Made by a program: the position numbers and the translations under genes
Assembly: GCA_029339195.1 (NCBI GenBank)
Contig: JAPTJF010000283.1
Span: 19,070-83,069, forward strand
Source of the DNA: Micractinium sp. NFX-FRZ
Lineage: Eukaryota > Chlorophyta > Trebouxiophyceae > Chlorellales > Chlorellaceae
Length of the DNA stretch: 64,000 bases
Direction of reading: 5' to 3'
Shown: positions 55,341 to 64,000 of the stretch, piece by piece
How the letters are laid out: each line of letters opens with the position of its first letter
How positions within the stretch are numbered: position 1 is the stretch's first letter
Notes under the pieces: generated by a model
Told to the model about the DNA's origin: nothing
Database searches by the model: none
What the model saw: only the letters and a program-made list of their open reading frames with translations

Positions 55341-55602
55341 TAGGCTTGAAGCAGGCCGCCGCCATTTTGAAGTCTCAAAGCGTCACTGCAAGTTAATTTG
55401 TGTTTTTCAGGTTCCCTAGGTCCTCCGAGCCGATGTTTGGGGCGGCACCCATCACGCCAGCAGGGCAGATTGCCAGCGAGCGCAAAGTGTCAAGTTGCTT
55501 GATTCTTCTCCAGCCACAAATGCCGAAATGAATGCGTGATACAGGGCTCAATTGGACCCGGTACCGCGGAGCTCATGTGTGCAGGCCAACATTCTGAGTG
55601 GC

Positions 55603-57060
55603 ATGGCCCCAGCTCCCGCTCCCGAGCGTCAAGATACTGCCTTTGTGCCCCTGGAAGCTCAACAACCCTGCTGGGAACAGCAGATGGAGGTGCCAGCGCA
55701 GGCCACTTCTGCCGCGGCCCCTGAGCGGCAGGAGTCGTGCGGCTCAGGGGAGCAGCACTCATTGGTGGTGAGGCCATGTAACTCAGCAGAACCTGCACAG
55801 TTGTATGGGCCGTGCCTATGCGGCGTTGCCGCCGCCGCTGCCGCCATTCCGCTGACAGGCAAAACCTGTTGATGTCAACATCACTGTTCTAATTCTATAT
55901 GTACCTCCTCTCTCCGTGCCGCAGCCCGCGGGCCACTTGGTGCGCCAGCTGTCTGCGGTGTCTCAGAAGCAGCTGTCAGCAGACATTGTGCGGGACGTTG
56001 TGGAGGGGCTGCCGCTGCGGGCCAGCAGCGTGAGCGACGCCTGCGGCCCACACCTGAGGCTCGAGCGTGTGCCGGGCGACAGCAGAGCGGTGGACGTCAC
56101 TGTGGTGCATCACTTCAGGTGGGGCGAGGGATGGGTGTGTTGGAGGCAGCGCCGCGGGCACAGGCAGCAGCCGCAGGGTGCACCGTGCGGGAGGATGGCG
56201 GGCCTCTGCGGCGGGCACGGGTCCGCTGACCTTTCCGGATCATGCTACATAGCATGGGCACCATGGTGCGGCACAGGTTGGGGGCAAGCGCCTTGCCGGT
56301 TAAGCGTCCCGCTAACCGTCTCCAGCACGCTCACAGCACACTCTCTCCCGTTTGCTGGCAGGGCTCATTTTGATGAAGCACTGCCGGCCTCTCCAGACAA
56401 GGCTGCCTCGCAGCCGCCGCTGCTGCTGACTGCAGCAGCAGGCAGCAACAGTGGGGGCGCAGGCAGCGGCAGTAGCAGCAGCAGCGGCGGCGGCGGCAGC
56501 AGATGCGCCGGTGGCAGCAGCAGCAGCGGTGGCAGCAGCAGCGGCGGTAGCAGCGTTCTGCAAGTGGAGGAGCTTCCGCGCCATGGCAGCAGCGAATCGC
56601 TGGGCCTAGCAGCACCCAGTGACATGTCGCTGCAGGCCAGCCCTGCCTCTGAGCTGGGTGCGGGTGCTGCTGCGGCCCAGCGGACGCTGGTGTGCCACGT
56701 GGAGGAGCCAGAGTCGCCCCGCGCCAGCAGCAGAAGCAGCGGCAGCGGCGGCAGCGCACCGGCCAGCGGCGGCAGCGGCCCGGTCCGCTGCCCAGCAGGC
56801 GCGGGGCTGGCGGCCATCAAGGCGGTTGCGGCGGCGGACCGTGCCGGCAGCGGCAGCGGCAGTGCCCCTGACTCAGCACCCACCCCCAGCGCCGGGGAAC
56901 CAGGCATTCGGCTGGGAAGCACCCCAGAGCTGAGCAGCAGCAGCAGCAGCGGCGCAGGCGCCGGGGCAGCCGCAGCAGCAGCGGCAGGAGGCTGCAGTGG
57001 TGACCAGCGGCTGCAGGCACAGCAGCCGCTGGAGCAGCAGCATGCACAGCAGCCGGTGGA

Positions 57061-57092
<32 letters not shown>

Positions 57093-60000
57093 TAGCGCAG
57101 CAGCCGCAAGAGGCGCAGGCTGAGGAGCCGCTGCTGCTGCAGCCGCCACCGGTATGGGAGCCTGCGGCAGTGGCACGTGATGAGGTGGCACGCCGCTTCT
57201 CGCAGGACCGGGAGTGGGAGCAGCAGATGCAGCGCCGGCGGTCCGCGATGCAGCGGCAGGTGAGGGGTCAAGGAGTTCATGGGAAAGCCGGCAGTAATGC
57301 GGCAAACTCGGATGGTGCCAGTGCGCAATGGGGAGTTGCCATGGGCATTGACGGTGCGGCACCAACCAGGAGCGGAGTGCAGGGCTGTGCACAGACCTGC
57401 TGCTTTCCCACAGCTTCCCAGGGGCGTGGCCAGGCTTCCGGGAGGCCACGGTGGCGCACCAGTCACTGCCTTGCCACCCTCCTGCCTGTCCCTGTTCCGC
57501 CATTGCAGGACAGCTTGATGCCGTTTGAGATCAACCCGCACGACATCCTGGTGGGGGACCGCCTGGCGGTGGGCGGATTCGCCGAAGTGTTTGTGGGGCG
57601 CTACCAGGTGTGTGGGGCAGCGGGGGGGGGCAGGGAGGGGCAGTACGGTGCTGCCTCTGTGCTGTGCTGCGCTGTGTTGTGCTGCCACTGTGCTGTTGGG
57701 AGAGGAGCGAGGCGCATGCTTTGGGCGATACGTACCGACTGTACGTGTGCACCATCAAGCAAACATACCGACTGTGCTGGCATTGCTCTGTGCTGTGCAG
57801 GGCACCGCGGTGGCCATCAAGCTCCTGCTGTCTGTGGATGAGCGGGGGCAGGAGAGCTTTCGCCAGGAGGTGCACGTGCTGGAGCGCCTGCGCCACCCCA
57901 ACATCGTGCTCTTCATGGGGTGAGGCGGGGGGGCGGGCCGGGACCAGCGGGCAGTACAAGTGGTGGTGCTGCTGCTGCGCTGTTGCTCATGGGGTGAGGG
58001 GGTCAGTACAAGTGGTGCTGCGAGGGTGCAGCACAAGTGGTGGTGATGCTGTGCTGCTCACTGGGTGAGGCGGGGGTGGGGGGCAGGACGGTGGTGCAGC
58101 ACAAGTGGTGGTGGTGGCGCTGCACTGCTGGTCATGGGGTGAGCGCGGCGAGACGAGGGTGTTGTGCTGCCCCAAGAGGTGATCCTGCACTGCTGCTGGG
58201 GGGTGGGGGGGGGCCAAGGGGGGGCGGATGGATGTGCTGCAGGTGCTGGTTCTGGTACTCGCAGCTGTGCATTGGTCACGATGGGGCAGCGTTGCGCTCT
58301 TCAAGGGGCGACAGTGCCGTTTGTGCAGCCGAAGAGTGCTGAGGGGCCGGGCGTGAGTAGGGCAGCAGGCCTGCGCATGGGTGCAGGCAACAGGCAACTG
58401 CAGTCGCCGAGCTGCCGGTGAAATCGCACCAAGCATGCTGTGCTGCGCTTTGTGCGCTGCTCACCCTGCGGCCTGCCCACCCGTCCGCCCCTGGCGTGCC
58501 TCCCCGTCTCCCTCCCTCCTGCAGCGTCTGCACCCGCCCCTACCTGGCCATCCTGAGCGAATACATGGCCCGCGGCTCCCTCTTCAAGCTGCTCCGCCGT
58601 GGCGGCAACCGCCCGCTGCCGCGCAAGCTGCAGCGCTCAGGTGCGGCGCGGTCCACACACCGGTGCCGCTGGTCGGTTGCTGCCAGCTACTGCCACCGCC
58701 TGCTTGCGTGTGCCTAGTCCCTGTCACCGCTGCGCTGATTGGGTTTTGACCCGCCTGGTTGGGCCAATTCCGCCTCCGCGCACTCCCACCTGAATCCCTC
58801 TATCCCCCCTCCCTCCCGCGTGCAGTGGCGGTGTCGGTGGCGCGCGGCATGTCGTACCTCCACTCCCGCTCCCCCCCGCTCCTGCACCTCGACCTCAAAA
58901 GCCCCAACATCCTGCTGGACGAGCGGTGGCGCGTGAAGATTGCCGACTTTGGTCTGGCCCGCTTGAAGAGCTCGGCGTGCTTGTCCACGGGGGCGGGGAC
59001 GCCAGGTGTGCAGGGCGGGGCGGGGTCGCCAGAGGCGCGGGCATCAGCCAGGCGACGTGTTCGTGTGGGCTGCCCGCCCACCCGGGCATCTGCTGCTTGG
59101 CTTCCACCCGCCCCAAGCGGGTTTTCAAAACGCTTTCCACGCCGCCACTCCCTGCAGAGTGGATGGCCCCGGAGATTCTGCGGTCGGAATCGTATGACGA
59201 GCGCGCCGACGTGTACTCCTACGGCGTCGTCCTCCACGAGTGCCTGACGGGCAGGCAGCCCTGGGAGGGGCTGCACCCCATGCAGGCAAGCGACCCTGCC
59301 CAGCCGCTGGCAGGCGCTGCGGGCGCTGCCCAGGCCCCAACCCTGCGCGCTGATGCTTATGCAACCAGCACTGTGTGCCCAGCCCGCAGCGCTGCGTGGT
59401 TCTGGCCTCCCCATCTGCCCACCACACCCCTGCCCCTCCTCCTGCCGCCCGCTCACCTGCCCTTGTCTCCCACCCTCCCCCGCTTTGCCCGCCCTCGCAG
59501 GTGGTGGGTGCCGTGGGCTTCCAGGGCAAGCAGCTGGGCAGCGAGGGGATGGAGGGCGACCCCTTCATCGTCTCCCTCTGCCTGCGCTGCCTCTCCAGCG
59601 ACCCCCGGCTGCGCCCCACCTTCCCCGAGATCCTGCAGGTGGGACACCCCGGGGGCAGGCCTGCAAGCCGGCCTGCTGTCTCTGCTTGCCTGCGTGCGTT
59701 TATTTGGGCTCCTGCTTGCCTTGCCTCCACCCCCTTGCTTGCTTCTGCCTGCATGCCTGCATGACCGGCCGCCCGTCTTGCTTGGACGCCTGCGCAGCCA
59801 GCCGCACCTTCCCCTCGCCCCGCACCTCTCCCACGCCGCCCTCATCGTGATAACACCACCCCTCCCGCTCTCCCTGGCAGGAGCTGGAACGCCATCTGGC
59901 GCCACATGCCTCGCGCAGCAACAGCCTGGGGAGCCACACGCTGGGAGATGGCGGCGCAGTGCTCGACGCACACGATGCAGCAGCAGCAGCAGCAGCAGCC

Positions 60001-61500
60001 TCTACAGCAGGAGCCGCAGCAGCAGCAGCAACCGCGCATGCTGCGCATGCTGCGGGAGAAGTGCACGACCTGCCGGTGCTGCCGCTGCGCGTGCCGCCGC
60101 GCCCGGCGCTGCGCCTGCCGGCGGGCGTGGTGCGCCGCGGCGGCGGCGGCGCGGGGGTGCCCGGCATCGGCATGATTGGAGCGCCGCAGTCGCCCACGGA
60201 TGGGGAGCCAGGAGCGGAGAGGCCCTATGGGGGGTACGACCCCTCACCCTTTGCGCCATCCAGCGCGATACTCCCTCCACCCGTGGCGACGCCTGGAGAA
60301 GCATCGCACTTTGCTGCACCCCCGCCGGCAGAGCCAGAGCAGCCCTCCGACCCCTCCCCCTTTGCGTCTCCGTTTAGCGCCCAGCAGTCGCCGTTTGGCG
60401 CGCCGGACCAGCAGCAAGAGGGGGAGCAGCAGCCTGCAGAGGACCCATTGCAGCCCCTGGCAGCAGAGTCCCTGGCGGCTGGTCCCGCTGCAACAGCAGC
60501 AGAGGAAGCAGCAGCAGCAACACCTGCAGCGTATCCGGCCCCGGTGCTGGCGCTCCATCCGGCCTTCAGCATTACAAACGACTCCCCCTTTGCCCAGCTG
60601 CCTCCCTTTGACGATGAGGAGGAAGCTGAGGAGGAGGAGGGTCGGGGCCGGGGGCCCTCTGGCCCCACTGAGGCCCTAGAAGCCATCCCTGAGGGCAGCT
60701 CCCGTGCCGCCAGCAGCAGCAGCAGCCTGGCCCTGCCCCAGCCGGGTGCCAGCGAGGCGGCGGCAGAGGCGGCTGAGGTGGCGGCCGGCCTCAAGATGTG
60801 CCACCTGTCCAGCTTCAGCCGCAGCCACAACAGCAGCAGCGAGGACCTGCCTGAGGTGATTGATTGGGGGGGTGCTTTTGATGGTGGGGGGGCAGTGCCT
60901 GGGCAATGCTGCCTGGCTGCCTGGCTGCCTGCCTGCCTGCCTGTGGTTTGCACAGCCCGGCTGATTGCCAGCACATCCCGGTACACAGGCACTGTGCAAG
61001 GCTCAGGCCCACTGCCCGCATTTCTTCCCCTCTGTACTGCTTTCCTGCTCGCGTTCATGTGCCCGGCCAGGCCTGTACCTTTGCCCCATCGGCAACCACT
61101 CCACACCCCCGCCTCCCCTGCCACCCCCTTGTGTGCCTTGCAGGGCGGCAGCCGCCTGTTGTCCGGCAGCCTGGTGCGCCAGCCCAGCTCCCCATTTATG
61201 ACCCTGGCAGAGGCGGTGGCCGGGCGGCCGGGCGGCAGCACTGATGTCGTCGGTGCCAGCATGAGCATGGGTCTTGCCAAGCAGCGGTCGGCGGGAGACG
61301 TGGAGGCACACCTGCCAGGCGCTGCCCCCTTGGCAGGCCCGGCACGCTCCGCCTCCCAGGGAGAGGAGCCTGCTAAGCCCCTGGGCACCCCTGCCACCAC
61401 ACGCACATTCAGTTCACCCTTCGCCCCGCCCTCCTTTGCCTCCATTGCCGGCATCACAGAGCCGGCCGCCTGGCGCAGTCTCGACCACAGCGGCCTCTGA
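55603..61500 (+). CDS. Raf-like MAPKKK (CTR1/EDR1-type kinase domain), 1122 aa
   Basis: Eleven exons, all in phase: 55603-55767, 55925-56118, 56362-57259, 57509-57607, 57801-57919, 58525-58640, 58826-59005, 59158-59285, 59501-59638, 59881-60855 and 61144-61500. Intron 8 has a GC donor (CAG|GCAAGC). Residues 1-425 are Ser/Gly/Ala/Gln-rich with one structured patch in exon 2. The kinase domain is at about 430-680: [13 protein letters not shown]459 (TAVAIK), [21 protein letters not shown] (551-561; HRD changed to HLD, catalytic Asp553 kept), IADFG (571-573), [30 protein letters not shown] and DLKSPNILL are typical of plant Raf-like kinases such as CTR1 and EDR1. The C-terminal about 440 residues are low-complexity with SPFA and PFA repeats. 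It is predicted to phosphorylate Ser/Thr on downstream kinases; the input signal is unknown. Intron 5 contains tandem copies of the exon 5 donor. Confidence 0.9.
57914..58145 (+). repeat. Four tandem copies of the exon 5 donor junction, 71-74 bp period
   Basis: TCATGGGGTGAGG marks the end of exon 5 (donor at 57920). Closely similar GGGTGAG(G/C) junctions recur at 57994, 58065 and 58139 (spacing 74, 71 and 74 bp). They are separated by related text such as CAGTACAAGTGGTGGTG or GCAGCACAAGTGGTGGTG. Only the first is in frame with the gene. Confidence 0.8.
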
Positions 61501-62421
61501 GCAGCGCCCTGCCAGTGCGGGGGGGCCTGCCGTCGGCTGCTGTGGGCGAGCTCTGCCTGGCGCAGCTTGCATCCCTGAGCTTGCCCAGCACCGCTCGGCC
61601 GTCCTATAGCACCCCTTGACCACCCTTTTGCCGCAGCCCTCTGCGTCCCTTCTGTGGCGGTTGTGAGCGCAGCGCCAGGCCAGTGCACGCTGTGCATGCT
61701 TAGCCTATGTATCCTGCCCTCTTTGTCAGCCCCTCTTCCAACTCCCGTCCAGCTCCCGTCCCGCAGTAACCCTTACCTTCCCCCCATTCAGCCTCACGTA
61801 TTCCTCCACCCAAACCCCCTCTGCACATGAGCTCTAAACTCGTGGATTCCACCTCCCAGTCTGCCTTTCAGCACTTGAAATGCTCCCAATCGTGCGCGAA
61901 TGCTCCCCATGGCACGCCTCACCGTATGCTATCCACCTCTATCTGTTGCATGCCCACTTCAGCCAGCAGCCCATTCGTTGCCTCACCCGCTTTGATTTCG
62001 ATCCTGTGACATCCCTCTCCCTGCAAAGACAGCACACGTTAAGCACCCCATAATGTAACACACAGTTGGCACATCCAGCAGGAGGGCAGCGGGCACCCCG
62101 CCACTACCAGCTGCTTCAAGTGAGGCTCCCAGGGCAGCCAGCTGTTGCTGCAAAAAGGCAGGCCAGCCCCCCGACTGAGCTGTCCCCACACCACCTGCCC
62201 GCAGCGCAAAGCCCAGCCACGGGCGCCCATCTTGCGTGCCGGCCCCTGCTGCTACCCAGAGTCCAGCAATGGCGGCAGGAGCGTTTCCCGCCGCCGCCAC
62301 CTGGCACGGCCGGCATAGGAGCCGCCTCTACCTCACCCCTGTTCATTGCCTCTCCGCTCTACCAAGCCTCCCCTGCCTCTAGCATCTCCTGATCAACCTT
62401 GGACGCTGAGAAGCTGCGACA
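61501..62421. other. Intergenic region
   Basis: 921 bp holding the Raf-like kinase 3' flank and the F-box gene promoter. TGTAA at 62054-62058 is the first such motif, 554 bp after the kinase stop. A minus-strand open stretch at 61983-62300 reads smoothly but has no recognisable domain, so it is not called. Confidence 0.45.
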
Positions 62422-63514
62422 ATGCGGCCCGACTGGGCTCACGGCCTGCCGTCGGACGTGCTGCTGCAGATCTTCAGCTGCCTGGCCAATGGGGAGAGGT
62501 GTGGGCTGGGGCACAGCTGGGCACGGGTGCGGGCCACCTGTAGGCTGGCGACTGCTTGCCGGGCGCTGGCGGTGGCTGCGAGGCTACAGAACGTCGGCTG
62601 AGTTCAGCAGCCTGGCGAGACTAGGGTTTAATCCCTAATCCCTGCCTGCCCGTGATGCAGGCGGGCGGCCCTGCACACCTGCCAGGCATGGCGCGGCAGC
62701 CTCCAGAGGTCGCCGCTGCTCATGCCGGTGGTCACGCTGTGCGGCTTCCCAGCACCTGACGTGGTCTTCGAGAAGCACGCATGCAAGGAGTTCCATGAGG
62801 TCAGCGCAGCCCAGGACAGGCATGACGAGCTGGAGCGCAGAAATGAACTGCTGGACTGGGCAGCGGCTCTCAGCCCCAAGCTGCCGCGCTTGCGGCTGGA
62901 AGGTTTTGAGGAGCAGGTGGGGTGGGCCCAAAGGTGATGCACCACCGGTCAGGTCAGCATGCAGTGCAGGCCAGGGCCTGCTGCCCCTGTGCGAGGCTGC
63001 CGACAGCCCTGATCAGCGCTGTTGGCCGTGTTGGCTGGCTCCTTCCACAGAAGGTCAGATACCAGAACCGCCCAAGCCACTAAACCTGCCCTGCCCCACC
63101 CCCACATGCGCAGCCCGACCTGGGACCTGGCGCGCTGCCCTCTGGGCTGGCCACGCTGCAGCTGGCCACACGCTGCTGCGGGCCGGTGCTGGCGGCTGCC
63201 GCCCGCTTCACGCGCCTTCAAAGGCTGGCCATTACCGGCGACGCCCCCCAAGCCAGCTGGCAGGGGCTGAGCGCCGCACCGGGGAGCCCCCTGTCCCTGC
63301 TGGACAGCCTGACCCTGAATTACAGGCAGCCACACTTTGATTACCACGACCTGCAATGCATGTGCTTTGTCCGTTACAGCTGCGGCACAGTGCCCCCTCG
63401 CCTCCCCGCCACCCTGGCACCCGCCGCCAGGCTGGCCACCCTGGACCTGTCCACTTGCTGGTCGCCCGCCGTGGGCCAGCTGTGCAAGGCGCTGCCTGCC
63501 CTTCGGGAGCTCAG
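62422..63514 (+). CDS. F-box protein with LRR-like region, 3' part missing
   Basis: Exons 62422-62498, 62661-62916 and 63114-63514 join in phase. The first codes an F-box start (LPSDVLLQIFSCL), and exon 2 completes it with LHTCQAWRGSLQRSPLL. Residues from about 45 onward continue with a helix (DRHDELERRNELLDWAAAL) and, in exon 3, LRR-like strands (LATLQLATRC, LQRLAITGD, LDSLTLNYR, LATLDLSTCW, LPALRELR). F-box/LRR proteins select substrates for SCF ubiquitin ligases through SKP1. Exon 3 ends with a good donor in phase 2 (CTCAG|GTGGGC), so more exons must follow. None was found before an endonuclease-like reading frame begins at 63777, so the gene either continues outside the window or is interrupted. 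Confidence 0.72.
62621..62642 (+). repeat. Telomere-like motif in F-box intron 1
   Basis: CTAGGGTTTAATCCCTAATCCC at about 62621 contains one TTAGGG-like and two CCCTAA-like units in opposite orientation. Confidence 0.45.
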
Positions 63515-63776
63515 GTGGGCAGGCGCACCAACCGCTGCTGGCCTTGCCACTGCCCTCGCCCAGCCCTGCCATCCTGCTCTGCTGCCATGCCGCCCTGGCG
63601 CCCTGCTCTGCCCTGCCGCCCTGCTGCCATTCACCTTGCAAGATTGGTGGAGTGTGCACACGTTCCTGGTGCAATCACGAGATGGATGTTGCTTCTGGTT
63701 GGTTTCCACTGGTCAGCGTTGGGGCCGCATGCCGGGTCCTCAACCCACCACCCAAAAACTTGCACTTTCCTTCCCC

Positions 63777-64000
63777 ATGTCCTCGTCTCTTCGCCTGTGG
63801 CAGCTGTGCCGCAGCGGTGCCTTGCGGCCGTCAGGGGGCGTGGCTGTGCTTGTGCGCGAGCAGCTTGCTGCGCACGCTAGCTTATGGCAGCCCCTTGGCC
63901 AGCAGAGTGCTGGCTCCCCCTATCACATGTGGCTCCGCCTTGAGGGACCCTCTTTCCCCCAGCCCCTCTTCCTTGCAGCTGCCTACCTCCCCCCCTACAG
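63777..64000 (+). mobile_element. LINE-type (EEP) endonuclease reading frame, cut by the window edge
   Basis: From an ATG at 63777 the frame is open to the end of the window. It reads SGGVAVLVREQLAAHASLW, then YHMWLRLEG and LFLAAAYLPPY. This order of a hydrophobic strand ending VR, a second strand in MWLRL, and a third in AAAYLPPY is what is seen at the start of the endonuclease/exonuclease/phosphatase domain of non-LTR retrotransposons. The catalytic residues that come later are outside the window. It could be a full LINE, a 5'-truncated copy, or a host EEP enzyme; the fragment is too short to decide. Confidence 0.55.

Larger units (their letters stand above)
53387..55342 (+). mobile_element. 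TA-flanked TIR element, about 1.95 kb, pogo/Tc1-like, carrying one gene
   Basis: CTCTACCGCACCCAA at 53389-53403 is repeated inverted at 55326-55340, and both outer edges are bordered by TA (53387-53388 and 55341-55342). This is the arrangement of Tc1/mariner/pogo transposons, which duplicate a TA target. Inside each end, several CGCGAA-type motifs recur, including TTCGCGAACTTT at about 53483 and CTCGCGAACTTTCAGTGCAGGC near 55260; these could be transposase-binding repeats. The ends are more AT-rich than the surroundings. The element carries one gene that retains only the N-terminal DNA-binding part and the C-terminal tail of a DDE_1 transposase, so it is probably non-autonomous. Confidence 0.75.
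55115..55602. other. Element right end and promoter of the Raf-like kinase
   Basis: 488 bp holding the transposase-like gene's 3' flank, the right inverted repeat, and 260 bp from there to the Raf-like kinase start codon. No other gene is seen. Confidence 0.55.

Noticed and set aside
61983..62300. Minus-strand open stretch with plausible amino-acid composition, AAIAGLWVAAGAG and LLLDVPTVCYIMG
   Set aside because: It reads smoothly, but no start, splice partners or domain could be assigned, and high-GC sequence yields many such open frames.

Overview
The window looks like nuclear DNA of a high-GC, intron-rich green alga, most likely a Chlorella-like trebouxiophyte. The signs are many short exons with GT-AG introns, long Ala/Gln/Gly-rich protein stretches, TGTAA-type polyadenylation motifs shortly after several stop codons, CTG/CAG and GGCA microsatellites, and plant-lineage genes: a CbbY-type plastid phosphatase, a TPLATE-complex SH3 subunit and a Raf-like MAPKKK. 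No rRNA, tRNA, CRISPR array or bacterial-style operon was seen. Exon coordinates were worked out by hand from splice motifs and reading-frame continuity, so every gene model is a prediction.

Layout. 1-4.6 kb: a poorly resolved multi-pass membrane protein gene (+). 5.98-9.65 kb: a ten-exon Ser/Thr kinase (+). 10.2-14.4 kb: a nine-exon BTB/POZ protein (+), with a minisatellite and an assembly gap in one intron. 14.8-16.8 kb: a coiled-coil protein (-). 16.5-31.7 kb: a tandem segmental duplication of about 7.5 kb. Each copy carries a complete 16-exon LRR receptor-like kinase (-), and the second copy also carries a dead exon of the coiled-coil gene. 32.4-34.7 kb: a small membrane protein with a plastid-type presequence (+). 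35.4-36.5 kb: an RS/basic protein with a duplicated C-terminal module (+). 36.9-39.8 kb: a short-chain dehydrogenase (-). 40.4-50.8 kb: a 24-exon TASH3/TSAUCER-like gene with two SH3 domains (-). 51.4-53.3 kb: CbbY phosphatase (-). 53.39-55.34 kb: a TA-flanked element with inverted terminal repeats, carrying a core-less pogo-like transposase gene fused to an AT-hook. 55.6-61.5 kb: a Raf-like MAPKKK (+). 62.4 kb to the end: an F-box/LRR-like gene (+), followed by the start of a LINE-type endonuclease reading frame cut by the window edge.

The genes do not form one pathway. Themes are signalling (two receptor-like kinases, two cytosolic kinases), endocytosis (TASH3) and plastid metabolism (CbbY). 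The most unusual signals are: the TIR element placed between two divergent genes; the receptor-kinase duplication, with near-identical kinase halves but diverged LRR halves; repeated tandem copies of exon-intron junctions inside introns of several genes; and five predicted GC-AG introns.
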